Counted from the first letter of the stretch, positions 11,237 through 23,150 are shown. The stretch is DNA of 64,000 nucleotides from Istiophorus platypterus (GCA_016859345.1 JADGDC010000120.1:1-64000); one strand, 5' to 3'. Made by a program: numbers and translations. Notes: a model not told the origin generated them from the letters alone.

Positions 11237-11740
11237 CTTGCTAACATGCTGATGTTTAGCAGTTATAATGTTTTATAACTGCTAAAAATCAGCAGTTATT
11301 ACATTGTTTATTAACAATGTTGATTTAGCATGTTAGCGTGTTAACTAGTAATCATTCATGTCATAACAAGTACAGCGGAGGCTGATGGGAATGTCATTAG
11401 TTTCCAGGTATTTAGCCGTAAACAAAAATACTGGAGAAATTTGAGTTTTGACCTGAGATGGAGCTAAAAGGGATCAATCAAAGTAATCTCAGTTCCGCAC
11501 CAAATTTCATGCCAAGCCATACAATAGTTCTTGAGGCATCTCAGTCAAAACCACAAATATCAACCTCTTGGTTTCACAACAGGAAACATCATAGGATCAC
11601 CAAAGTAACGAGGATTCTTCCTCTAGGGACCATGAATGTCTGAACCGAATTTCATGGTAATCCATCCAGTGGCTGTTATATCTTAGCTTAGATTAAAGTT
11701 GTGGACCAACAGACAGACCGACATTGGCAAGATTACAGCC
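11237..11740. repeat. foldback/MITE-like teleost interspersed repeat, slc26a11 intron, unit 1
   Basis: Starts with nested inverted repeats: outer arms 'gctaacatgct' and 'agcatgttagc', an inner hairpin 'agcagttataa' (11258) with 'ttataactgct' (11273), and a further 'acattgtt/aacaatgt' hairpin. The rest contains 'accaaatttcatg' and 'gaccatgaatgtctgaacc' phrases, which I know as part of a common fish interspersed repeat. It fills most of the intron between exon blocks 3 and 2 and ends just before the block 2 donor. The transposon class is not established. Confidence 0.6.
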
Positions 11741-12072
11741 ATACCAACAAACACTTACCAAAAGCTTTTGCAATAGCAATGCTCTCTAACAGACCCATGG
11801 AAAGGGGTGGGGGGGGCCCTGAACGGCGGGAACCCTAGGAAATTTCCCCAGTGACTGTGAACACGTGATGGCCATAAGAATTCCAGGAAAATGCTACGAG
11901 GGATGCAGCCACAACCAGCAGAGCGTTACGCACTGACCAAGACAGATAGGAACAAGGACGCACAGGGAAAAAAATGGAATGTTTCAGAAAAATAGGCATC
12001 GAGTTGGTCTTTGAAAAAGTGAACCGGTGTCATCACTGTATATGCTTGCAGAGAGGACAGATGCATTCACAA

Positions 12073-12073
<1 letters not shown>

Positions 12074-12129
<56 letters not shown>
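12074..12129. repeat. (CA)n beside slc26a11 exon block 1, unit 1
   Basis: About 28 CA repeats immediately downstream of the presumed block 1 donor. The repeat may have eroded that splice site, since no donor there gives a correct phase with block 2. Confidence 0.95.
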
Positions 12130-12132
<3 letters not shown>

Positions 12133-12354
12133 ACTGGCTGGTAGTAACAGCCCACACTAGCTTCCTGGCGAGTCTGGAGTAGGAGGCGCATCGTCAGAGC
12201 TGAGACGCATGCTCATAAACATTAACATGACCAGCAGAGCAAGACAGAGCAGACCTAGGACCACATCACCTAGGCTGGCCTCTGGGATCTTGTAGAAGGT
12301 GTAGTAAACCTGCAGGAAGAACCGCTGAGGAACGTCTTGTAGTCCCAGAATATT

Positions 12355-12721
12355 CTACAAACAGAAGCAACAGGGCTGACATCAGCTAACACCATCAAAA
12401 AGTAGCAGATCTGGTCGGGTGATGAACACAGTGGATGAACGCTCTTTGCTCTTTAGATAGAAACAGTAACTACAAACTAAGTTAGCAAACGCAAATCAAT
12501 CAAAATCCTCTTTTATTACATTCTCTCCATTTCTATGTTTGGCACAGTAAGAAAAGCAAATGAAGAGTATATGAAATACACAAGGGTTTGTCAAGAGCAA
12601 GAAGGTTTGAATTTTTCTTTCAATTGTTACATAATCTCGCTTTATATATATATTTAAGAAATTGTTGACACAAATCCACTGCTAAATTGGTTCTCTCTTC
12701 AAGCCAGATCTAACATCAAAA
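12355..12721. other. slc26a11 intron remnant up to the unit end
   Basis: Sequence upstream of the most 5' surviving exon block. It contains no further slc26a11 exon before the RTE, so the gene is truncated here. Equivalents are 23768-24132, 35170-35534, 49584-49949 and 60992-61354. Confidence 0.6.
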
Positions 12722-13407
12722 TCTTCTTCTTTTTCTTTTTGGCTTTTCCCTTTAGGGGTCGCCACAGCGAATCAGTGTCCTCCATCTAATCCTGTCTTCT
12801 GCGTCCTCTTCTCTCACACCAACTACCTTCATGTCCACTTTCACTACATCCATAAACCTCCTCTTTGGTCTTCCTCTTGGCCTCCTGCCTGGCAGTTCAT
12901 ACTCTATCCGACACTCTTTTTACCTCCAGGACATTCCAAACAAGCTCCTCCTTCAAGATAACTCCTACTCCGTTTCTCTTCCTATCTACACCATGGTAGA
13001 ACAACTTGAACCCTGCTCCCAAACTTCTAGCCTTGCTACCTTTCCACTTGGTCTCCTGGACACACAGTATGTCTACCTTCCTCCTCTGTTCCAACATTCA
13101 AAGTCCCTACTCTCAGTCCCAGCCTCTTGGCATTCCTCTTCTCTCTCTTCCTACGAACACACCTTCCTCCTCTCCTTCTTCTACCAACAGTAGTCCGATT
13201 TCCACCGGCACCCTGTAGGTGAACAGCACCGATGGCGGTCGTTGTTAACCCGGGCATCGACCGATCCGGTATGGGATTCATAGATTTGATTCGCATGTTT
13301 GATTTGGCAAAAGTTTTACGTCGGATGCCCTTCCTGACACAACCCTCTGTATTTATCCGGGCTTGGGACCGGCACAATAAGACACTGGCTTGTGTCCCTT
13401 ATGCTAC
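12722..13407 (-). mobile_element. junction RTE derivative (3' end fused to 5' endonuclease region), units 1/2
   Basis: A minus-strand RTE piece of about 690 bp. The left 180 bp are the 3' end of the element, with the GAA-rich tail and the 'ggcgacccctaaaggg' motif in reverse complement. At about 12899-12902 this joins the 5' endonuclease region directly ('ggcagttca|tactctatccg'). Relative to the copy at 41207-44208 about 2.3 kb is absent, including all of the reverse transcriptase. It shares the 38-bp deletion of the left-edge element. I see no target-site duplication around it. Confidence 0.9.
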
Positions 13408-13410
13408 ATT

Positions 13411-13514
13411 ATTTTTATATATATTCACACTCAGATATATATGTGTTTTTATGTATGTATATGTAAATATATAAATATATAAGTATAAACATATACACAT
13501 ATATCTATACACAC
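13411..13514. repeat. AT-rich alternating segment, unit 2
   Basis: Degenerate: 'atttttatatatattcacactcag' replaces the clean (TA)n(AC)n run, so hairpin pairing is weaker here. Confidence 0.8.
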
Positions 13515-13771
13515 GCAAAAATCCAAATTGGCCGATCTGTCGTCTAGTGATCACCTAATAAGCAATGCAAGAAAACTAGAAGAATTGTGTGTTTTAGAAT
13601 CTGCCCTTCTCGGTTAAAGCAACAAACCATTTTTCTTCTAGATTTCTACATTCCTGTGACAGTGGCTTGTTAGTAGTTGGCAAAATGGGGTTTAGAGTAG
13701 GGGTTTGCCTTTCTCAAAGTGTCTGTGTAGCTGTTCAGAAGGGCCGGACTTGATGGTGGGAACATGTCTTT

Positions 13772-14033
13772 ATGAAACTATGTGACCATCAAACAGAAAG
13801 CTCTGATAAAGCTCATTGGCTCCTTCAGACCTCTGGAGAGTTACCCACAGTTGACCAAGGCATCCCTAAGTGGGTGAAGGAGACGGTCCAGTTACACAAC
13901 AGTTACAACAACCTGACAAAAGAATCTGAGCAGTTAAAGGCAACCTCCAACAAATCTGACAGAAGAAGGAGACCAAATCAAAAAAGGATTTGAAGACATG
14001 AACAAAGAGAGAAATGATTTTCAGAGAAAGTAA
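13772..14033 (+). pseudogene. coiled-coil neck remnant, unit 2
   Basis: Same frame break as unit 1; the predicted peptide is identical over 73 codons. Confidence 0.4.
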
Positions 14034-14741
14034 TCATTTATTTCTTCCCTCTTGCTGGCATGATTTAATCGCTTAAAGCTGTTTTGTCAAATCTGTCTGT
14101 ATGTTCAGCAAACACTGGAAAGATCAGATTTCTCTGGACTGAGTGCTCGTATGTTGCTGCTGTTGACGCGGGTTCAAATTTCCTTCCGAAAGTTTAAATC
14201 AATACTTGTGCTCTGTGTAGGATCATAGTGGATAAATCCATTTTACATGGGAAACATCCCTCAGCAAAGATGGACATTGGCTTTCCTACACCTTGTAGCG
14301 GATGAGTTTCTTGACTCTCTGTCTGATCCCTTTTTTAATCCATGACGTGATCTATGCATCAGATTTTAAAATAGCTGAACTTTATGATTTTGAGATTACT
14401 GATGAATGTTTAAAAGCAAAAATTTAAGCCATTTTTATATTAAATTTGTTGGAAGTTAGAGTCTTAAAAAGGGAGAAAAGGGTTCAGCCTTGTTCTGTCG
14501 ATGCAGGGTCAAGCTCTGAAGAACAGAAAGAACTACTAATATCGCATTTGGAGCCTGAAAAAACAACAAAAAACTGAACCAAATTTGAAAAAGTGAAAAA
14601 ACAGACCAAACCACATTAGAACTGGAACAGTAACCTGATTGAGGAGGGCAAGTTGTCTGAGGCTTTAAGTAGGTGTAGTATTGTTGGGAAAATGGCTTCT
14701 CCAGGGTTGTAAATCTGACTCCATAAGATTTTTGTTTCAAC

Positions 14742-15757
14742 TGTTTTGTTAGACAGCCTTTTCCCGCATGTTCGTTTGTGAAAGAGGAGCCGGAGTCAGT
14801 TCGATCTTAAATGTAGTTTAATTCAGCAATGATCAGGTTCAGATTACAGAGCTCGGGTCCTCATTCGCTTCCCTGACAGCAACAGAGTCCCCGTCAGTTC
14901 ACGAAGTCTGACAACCTATCTATCCCTGGACCCGCTTGATATACTATTACAATGCGTCACGAATGTAGGTGGATTTCTGGTCTGCTTGGTCGCTCCCAGT
15001 TTTTTGTTGACCTCTCCCAGTCTGCTGTTTTTGTCCTTCTATGGCGCTGTCAATCTTCCTCCAGCAGCAGTGGTGGAAGTTACATCTGAGGGGTACCTGC
15101 TGATAAACAGGAGTTGCACACCGCCACAATTTCTCCCCTCTGCCCTGCTGCCTGTCTCGGGATATGCTATCTATGCCTTCTTTCTGATACCCTTGTTATG
15201 CATTCTAGGGAACAGGCCGTACTGACCGTGCCTCATAGTGGCTCTTTTCTCTGGGTTACACAATCATTCAGCTCCGTACATTCTGTATATCCCTTCTAGG
15301 TAATCAAGTTTATAAGAAACACTTATTATTCCGATTAACCATGATTTCAAACATTTAGATATAATTTTAGTACATCTATATACTGGATTTCCTTTCAGTA
15401 TCTGACATGTAATATATGTTACCTTTCCCATTGTTTTGGAATGTTTATGTGGGGGAGATCCCCATTCCTGGAGGTGCAGGACCCTTTTGCCCTGGGAATT
15501 GGGGCCCTGTTACTGACGGGAACCATAAGTTACGATCTGTTTGTCTAAACATTGGCCTGTACACAAATCATATAAATGAGTTTTGAGCTGTGATTCGGAG
15601 AGAGACTCATTCTGGCTCCGAGTCGTCTCCCGGGCAAACCATGGTGCCTGATTGACGCACGTCTTCTTTGTAATAAACCTATTTTATGCAATCAAGCCGG
15701 TGTCAGCGAAGTTTCCTTCATCATCTGCACATCATCAAACTGTGAGAAACAACCACA
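14742..15757 (+). mobile_element. retroviral LTR-like segment, unit 2
   Basis: Same TATA-like and AATAAA pair, at about 15569 and 15672. The 3' end reads 'aaccacatagggaaattg', as in units 3 and 5; unit 1 has lost 'tag' there. Confidence 0.42.
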
Positions 15758-16293
15758 TAGGGAAATTGTTGGCCCCCGTGAACGTTACTGTAGATTTGAC
15801 ACCAAGAATATCAGCCCGGCAGAGAGTAAAGACTATCCCTAAGAAAAAGCTGCTTTGTTGAAGTACTACGGGCATTTTTGTCACCTGAATAAAACCAGTG
15901 GTTAAAACTATGTTGAGTTTGAATGTGAGCCACCTGTCAATTTAATCCTTGTTCTGCTTCAAAACCTGCATTTTGTTGTGCTTACAGGACCCCGCCATAG
16001 CCCAGCTGTCAACACAGCAGCTGAGCATCAACCTGGTCCCAGGCATCATCGCACATGTCCCCTAGTGTCCATGGTGGAAGATTTCTACTCGGATGTCTAC
16101 CAGAGCATGAGCCATTACCTCCTTCGGCCAGGTGGACCTGTCTCTTGGCTGCTGTACTGTTGTATGCTGCTGTTGTGGCAGCAATGCTGATCTGAGTGGC
16201 AGCAGATGTCTGTGGATTTTGATCTAGTTTAGTTAAAGAAACTTCACTGTCTTTTCCGTTCACCCCTGTGAATTTGTTTTTTGCAGTCTAAAG

Positions 16294-16437
16294 ATGCCTC
16301 GAATGGAAAAATATCTGCACAGTATACAAGTGGGCATGTGGTCCATAGCAGAGCTTGATGTGGATGGTGTGTCACTTAAAAAAGCAGTAGATGTTGGCCC
16401 AGGCACCACACACAGTGCAATTTACAATTTCATCTGA
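16294..16437 (+). other. unidentified 47-codon open frame, unit 2
   Basis: Same length and frame as in unit 1. The upstream stretch at 16070-16190 reads MVEDFYSDVYQSMSHYLLR before its frame shifts. Confidence 0.3.
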
Positions 16438-16777
16438 CTGTGCGGGACGAGGTTCTGTTATCCACATCGGAGCAAGGGTTCCTCACCTGTATGGACCTAC
16501 ATACCTCTCTGGAATGTGAGCACTGGCTTGCCCCAGAAACAAGCAATACCTGCCTTGTCAGTTAATATGTTTGTCAAAATCTGTGTTATTATCTGTGTTA
16601 TTTGCTGCCAGTCACCATCCAGTACAGTGTAGTGCTCATGGGGGTCGGCAGTGGGCAGACAAAATTATTACTATAGATAGATTGGGAGGAGAAGCCTGAT
16701 CTGTTCCTTGAGGGAGTCTGCTGTGTTATGGCAAACCTGAGTTGGTGCACAGGGCAAATCTTGGAGGGAGCACTCAC

Positions 16778-16858
16778 CAGTGTCTTCACAGCTCATGTCT
16801 GGTGAGCAGTGATAACCTTGGCTACAGCAGGAAGAGTCATTCCAGGGTTTTTTGCCAT
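16778..16858 (-). other. cysteine-rich exon-like stretch, unit 2
   Basis: 81 bp, open throughout in the cysteine-rich frame, with acceptor-like and donor-like ends intact. Confidence 0.28.
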
Positions 16859-19589
16859 CTTACAGACACAAGAGAGGGCCTGGCTGGTAAAAGTGTCTCC
16901 TCTTTCTCATGACTCTGGGCAGGTGGTTTTGTCATGGCATCAATCACAGCTGGAAACAAGTGTCCTTTGAAAAGTATGAGGATGGTTTTTGCTTGCTGTT
17001 GCAAAATTCTAATAGCTTCTCCAAATGAGACAGTGAAAATTAAGCTTTGAAACTGATATAAATGAACTAAACTTTTCTACTTTAATTTGGGATGACTAGT
17101 GTTTGAGTATTCTGTGAGTACAATTCCACAGAAAAGAAATCCTTTCAAATCTCACTGAGGAGTGAGTTGTAATCACCATTTCTCCCATTAAAATTAGCAA
17201 AGGAATCAGTAAAATTTGTGATTCTTTAGGTGATCTCAAAATACTGCACCTGTCTAATGGTAGATCATTATTACAGAGGCATTTTGAGTGACAAAGTTTG
17301 TCCAGGCCTGCAGAACTTTATATTCAAATATATGCTAGTGCCCAAAATACAATATAAGAAAATAATAATTATTTGATAAAATATTAATAGGATATCTGAA
17401 ATTCTATTCAAGAGATCTAACTTTTTGTAATCTGATGTGAGAGCAGTCATAAAAAAGGGCTCCTTAACTCTCATTAGTGTAAGAACAGTCAGTGTAATAA
17501 TAATGAAAATACCGTATGAAGTTAAGAATAGGTGTCAAATTTAAAAAAAAAAATGTAAATTCGGGGTTTATGTGCAGTAAATAAGAGTCATAATGTCTAA
17601 CCCTGATTACGGACCACATCCACAGCACAAACTTATTGAAAAAGACAAGAGATGTCTTCAAGTCACATTTTTAAATTTTTGTTTGGTAATTCCTTACCTT
17701 GCCAGTCTTTGTACTTACCTTAGAGGCGAATTTGTGGGAATCCAGCAGTTGGTGAAAAATCTGAAAGTGAAAAGCGCCCAGTGAGTGAAAGCACAAGCAC
17801 AAATTGATAGACCTGTTTCTGTGTACAAAGGACAATAGGAAGACATCATTGGTGACTACACATGAAGGGTCATGGACAGCACTGATTCATATTACATCAA
17901 AAGGGTTACATATTGATTAAAATAAGTAAAAAAAAAAACTATCAAATTTGAAAGAACTGCACACAAACAAAGCCCCGAGAGTTCCTCAGTCATTCTCAAG
18001 TCAATGTTGAAACATAATCGAGACCTCTTGGTGTTCACAAGTTATCACATTCCCGTGCTCGTGTCCATTTCAACCACTTTTTGTCAACAGCTGGGACTGA
18101 ATAGCCAGAGAGAACATGAAATTTGGTACATGAACATTTATTGCTGGCATCGGAAAAAGTAGTTACACCAAATGATCCTAACTCAAGGTCCACACAATTA
18201 ACGACATCTCACAGTTTTGATTTACAGTCAATGGACAAATGCCACTTTCATCCATTTTTGAAATTGTAGATTGACCATGAATTATGATTATTTTATCAAA
18301 TCTTTTTGGCCAAGGAAAATCGATTACAGACATTCAGTTCTCTATATTTGCAGGTCTCAATAATGTCATTATGCATAATTAAACTGTGATACTGTATGTT
18401 ACTGTCTCATGTACTTTATTTAACTGTCTGGCTTTGAAAAGTTCATCTCCATGATTTAAACGGGCATCTTTAAATTCAGAGGCGACTGATTCTGAATGAA
18501 ACAGTGCAGTAGAGAGAATGACTTTTCCTAATGTGATTTATTGTATTCTCATCATATCGCACTAATACTTTGTTCATTCTTCATCATACTTCACTGAAAT
18601 CCATGTGTATTTTTTTTTGTCTTTCACATTTCCTAACTAACTTCTTCTTTTGTCTTTATCAAGCCAGGTTAGATAGTTGACACAGTGCTCTGCGCTCCAC
18701 TACTCTTTATGTCGGAAAGTAGCTGTGTTCAATAGTGTGCTCTAAATGTTACTGGACTTAAGCTACAAAGCGATTCAAATGACTGCTCAAGGGTTGGATA
18801 TCATTCAAAAAGAGTCTTTACCCTCAATACAACTTTCAGGTAGAGATACAGATACATTGTTAGTGTTGTTGTTGTTGTTGTATTTGCTGTTGTTGTTGTG
18901 GTGGTGTCTGTTTGAGTACCTCTCAGGGTCTATTAGAGTACATTGGCTGAAACACTTATAAAGTACCAAATAATCAAAACCGGAAGTACACAAAACAGCG
19001 TAAGATGGGGACAGAATGGCACTGGACGTGGGGGGGGGTATTGATTTTTGTCATAAAAAGTTGTTTTTTTTACTGGACTTGCCTGTGTGATTGCATATGG
19101 TAGTGAAGGACATCCCTGTCTGTCTGTGTCCAAAGATGGTCTGTGGTGTCAAATGTGAATGTCCTTCTTAATTTCTCTACGGTCGTCACTGAATCCTGGT
19201 CGATTTTGTTCTGGTGTTCACAAAGTCTCTTGACCAGTGTCCTTGTGGTTTTAGCCATGTTGCCTAGATGTGACCAACACCAGTTTTCCTCTCTAAAGTT
19301 ATATCGGCAGATTATATCGGCAGATATATCGGCAAAATTTGGTTATAAATCTTAAGTATTTCTTTATGAGAAATGGATGCAAAAAAAAGCTCAGAGAAAA
19401 GCCCCCTTGGTCATCTATCCCTCAAAAACTAATATTCTGCTTCATCGTGACTTTGTGGCTGAGCTGTGGGAGTGGAGAAAACCTCATAATTTCAGAGGGT
19501 TCATACATTTTTTCTTGCCATATCATTGAGCCAAGTCTTCGGATCAAGTTAACAATTGAATCGTTTTAGCTCGCATTTCTGCATGCAAA

Positions 19590-19590
<1 letters not shown>

Positions 19591-19631
<41 letters not shown>
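19591..19631. repeat. (CA)n downstream of slc26a11, unit 2
   Basis: About 20 repeats; runs straight into 'aaataaaag' without the 'tac' spacer of other units. Confidence 0.9.
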
Positions 19632-19633
<2 letters not shown>

Positions 19634-22186
19634 TAAAAGTGTGGAATTTTTATTCACAAAAAAATTCTTATATAAAAGTGAGGATTTGGGTTTGTACTAT
19701 AATTTATTTACTGTCTGTGTGACGCATTAATGAACAAACTGATGAGTAAATTGTTATTTTGTAAATTCAGATTTGGTCTCTGGCAGCTGACCTATCATCT
19801 TCAGTCCTACAGGGAAAACAGAGGGGATGCTCTGTTGATAAAAATACATATTTCAGTAATATTACCTCTCTCATTATCTCCTCATTCGTAGGAACATAAA
19901 ACATTAAATGTTCTTCAAAAGCATATAAAACCCTAGAAAACACACTATTAGATGTCTGGTCCATATTTTGTGCAAGGATAGAGGAGTGTTGTAATCCAGG
20001 AGATTCTACAATAATATCCAGATTCAAACTTGGCAGAAGTTCAGTGCAACACATTTCCCTTGGACAGGAAAAAGGGGGACATCACTTGGCCACCGGCAGT
20101 TGCTGCACACTTGACAGTAAATGGAGGTTGCTTATCCCGTTTTAATGTCATAAGAGCCCAATAATCTCAGATGTGAATTAGTGATTAGTGTTGTTGCTAC
20201 ATTGTTTCCGTCACACGAATGCGATCGGACAGTTTCCGTGTCAGTCATCAACGAGGTCCCCTGACGCCATCTGCAGCGCCGCCTCCACAGTGTCCGTGTA
20301 CCTGAGGTCCTGCAGATCTGCTGCTAGGAGAACCTCTAGAACAGAGGGCTGAAGGAGCGTGTGAGAAAAAGAGAGCCAGACAGACATTATATTTATTTTG
20401 TTGTGTTGTTATAAGAACTGAACTCTGGCCCAAAAAAAAAATAATCATACCTGCAATCTGCCTGCCTCTACCTGCCCCAGCATGTCCTTGAGCTCACTGA
20501 TCACTGTGTAATCTATGCTGCCGACGTGATGGCAGTACAGGACCACTGACCGCGGAGGAGACTCTGGCAGGAAAACTGAGTCCACTGCTCAACTCCATCA
20601 CCAGTACACCGTGGTCAGGCACCTGCACACGATGGGCACACACTGTCACTGAGCAAAAATATGGGTTTTACTGTTAAAGAGCAAGGTAGAGTAAGACAAT
20701 CCCTGAAAAACCATACCTCAGGAACTGAAGCAGAAGTTCTGTAAAGTCATTTGCAAAATAAGGGATAAGGGATACCTATCTTAGTATAAAGCATTAGAGA
20801 AAAATCTCCTGTGGTTGTCCAGTTGCTAATGTCTCATGGCAATGGCAACGTCATTATATATTTCCCGAGCGCTCGATCAACCAATACAGTGGGCCTATTG
20901 CATAGCACATTAGTTTAAACCCAGTAAACTTAGGTATTGTTACAAGATGCAGTCTGCATCTGCCCTGATGAAGCCACAATCTGTTTGGCCCTATGGTTGG
21001 TTAGGGGCTGATCAAATGATTGTGGCACCTACACAGTACTTTTAGTAACTCTACTTATATCCAGTGAAAATGTTTTACAACTACGGTACCTTTATCTGGG
21101 GTCTGGCAGTGTTGTACAGCAGCAGGGCTCCAGATATGGCTACACCTCCTATGATGCCGTACTGCACCTGCCAGAAACTCATTGAGAATGTCTACAAAAG
21201 GCAGCCGGTCCAGCTCTGTGGAAGACACATGAGCGCCGGGCTTCAAATAAACGAACAGATACACGTAAGGAACACTGAAGTAAGAAAACGGAGCAAACAC
21301 TTACTGCGTATCCTCCACATCTTAGCCATAACACGGTAATCCACCATGGGAGCTACCGCACAGATGATAACAGCAGCCAGAGAAGCTTTGGGGATGTAGT
21401 AGATGGCCATCATGAGGAATTCCAGGGAAAGCAACAAAATCGCACTTGCAGAAACCCACAGAAAATGATTCAAAACTGAAAAATAAATAAATAGACATTG
21501 TCTTTGTGTTTGTGTGAAGACTGCCATGTGAGGTTTGATTGCATCACAAAGTAAAAATATACCAGTACGTAACAATTACTACACTGTATTACACCATGCA
21601 CAGGAACAGCACTTTATGTGGGGATCCTCTTTAAGAGTGATCACACAAAATCTTTCCGTTCTTCTGTGACTTGATGGATAAGGACATATTCATGGTTGAA
21701 GCCTGTGGAGAGGAGGAGGTTGACTGTAAGAAAAAGGGCAAATTAATATTCATAATTTTTGTCCGTATGCTCTATTTTTAATTTTTAAAAAAGTAACACA
21801 TAAATTTCTTATGCTCACATGCTGGGCTGTCTCTCTTTAAGATGAATGTTTTCTACTGTTGTTTTGCAATCTGTCATGTCTGCTAAAAACCTGTGTGAAC
21901 TGTTTTCTTTAAGACGTCTACCTCCATGACAAAACTTTTTTTCTGCAGAGAAGATGGAGGCGGAAAAGGGGGCAAAAAATGTGGAGGGGGATGTGGAGCT
22001 AAAATACGATATCACAGACCACCACAGGAGGGAGTAAGAGAGTACCGACAAATAAAGCGAAAGCTGAAAGAGTCAGGACTCACTGGTGATGATGCCTCCA
22101 GCTGGAGTGCGGACCCCGGTCTGGGAGTTCACCGCTGTTCTGGATTTGAAGACAAAACATGACACTATAAGTATATGATATTTGAT

Positions 22187-22302
22187 CTCTCTCTCTCTCT
22201 CTCTCACTCTCCGTCTCTCTCTCTCTCTCTCTCTCTCTCCGTCTCTCTCTCACTCTCCGTCTCTCTTTCTCTCTCCGTCTGTCTCTCTCTCTTTCACACA
22301 CA
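22187..22302. repeat. (CT)n tract, unit 2
   Basis: Same tract with a different spacing of the 'ctccgt' interruptions. Confidence 0.95.
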
Positions 22303-22645
22303 CACACCCACCCATACACAAACCTCCCAAAGCTTCCAGTGACAGGGTAGGCTGACACAAAGGAGCCCATGATGTTAGTGACTCCAATTGCCAGCAGCTC
22401 CAGGTTGGCATTTATCCTGTAGTCATTCTGACTCGCTGAGGACAAACAGGAAGTTAAAATCAGTTGAGAGTCTGATGAAACACTCATTCACTGCATCTGC
22501 CTTGATTCAAGTGCTGGTATAATGTGTAGAAAAGTGCTTTTGCAACATTATAGTAACAGGTAAAATCTCCATTTCTAATAATAAGTTTGCATTAACTCAC
22601 TTTGACTCATCTTAACTTGTTGAAAGAGCTGAAAAAATCTACAAA

Positions 22646-23150
22646 CTTGCTAACATGCTGATGTTTAGCAGTTATAATGTTTTATAACTGCTAAAAATCA
22701 GCAGTTATTACATTGTTTATTAACAATGTTGATTTAGCATGTTAGCGTGTTAACTAGTAATCATTCATGTCATAACAAGTACAGCGGAGGCTGATGGGAA
22801 TGTCATTAGTTTCCAGGTATTTAGCCGTAAACAAAATACTGGAGAAATTTGAGTTTTGACCTGAGATGGAGCTAAAAAGGATCAATCAAAGTAATCTCAG
22901 TTCCGCCAGACCAAATTTCATGCCAAGCCATACAATAGTTCTTGAGGCATCTCAGTCAAAACCACAAATATCAACCTCTTGGTTTCACAACAGGAAACAT
23001 CATAGGATCACCAAAGTAACGAGGATTCTTCCTCTAGGGACCATGAATGTCTGAACCGAATTTCATGGTAATCCATCCAGTGGCTGTTATATCTTAGCTT
23101 AGATTAAAGTTGTGGACCAACAGACAGACCGACATTGGCAAGATTACAGC
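22646..23150. repeat. foldback/MITE-like repeat, unit 2
   Basis: Same structure. It reads 'gttccgccagaccaaat', where the others read 'gttccgcaccaaat'. Confidence 0.6.

Larger units (their letters stand above)
8843..12354 (-). pseudogene. slc26a11: slc26a11 5'-truncated pseudogene, copy 1
   Basis: Related to SLC26A11, a multi-pass anion (sulfate/chloride) transporter with a C-terminal STAS domain. Eight exon blocks, 5' to 3': 12135-12354 (ILGLQDVPQRFFLQVYYTF onward), 11759-11932 (RNALLVVAASLVAFSWN, MGLLESIAIAKAF), 10915-11026 (SQNDYRINANLELLAIGVTN), 10675-10730 (TAVNSQTGVRTPAGGIIT), 9898-10037 (YYIPKASLAAVIICAVAP), 9683-9808 (QVQYGIIGGVAISGALLLY), 9053-9224 (HHVGSIDYTVISELKDML, STAS) and 8843-8950 (VLEVLLAADLQDLRYTD, then TGA). 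N-terminal exons are absent. Lesions: a frame break after VTGEIS and loss of the stretch before MGLLES in block 2; one extra base in block 6 before WQVQYG; a deletion of about 14 codons in block 7; and 'gcaagt' where block 5 needs an AG acceptor to keep phase. Block 1 also lacks one base near 12180. The lesions argue for a pseudogene; gene identity is firm from motif order. Confidence 0.88.
2021..13407. repeat. tandem unit 1 of the 11.4 kb array
   Basis: First complete unit, 11387 bp, running from the base after the left RTE through the next junction RTE. It is the most distinctive copy: 'ctcatgctac' at the left junction, 'ctctgattcgtcac' near 7785 where the others have 'ctacggtcgtcac', and 'tttcggctcgat' near 9460 where the others read 'tttcccgagcgctcgat'. 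Internal order is AT-rich DNA, lectin-neck remnant, LTR-like segment, unidentified exon-like stretches, spacer, slc26a11 pseudogene, RTE junction element. Confidence 0.95.

Noticed and set aside
12831..13193. 120-codon plus-strand frame repeated at every junction
   Set aside because: Antisense of the RTE junction element; the real coding sense is minus.
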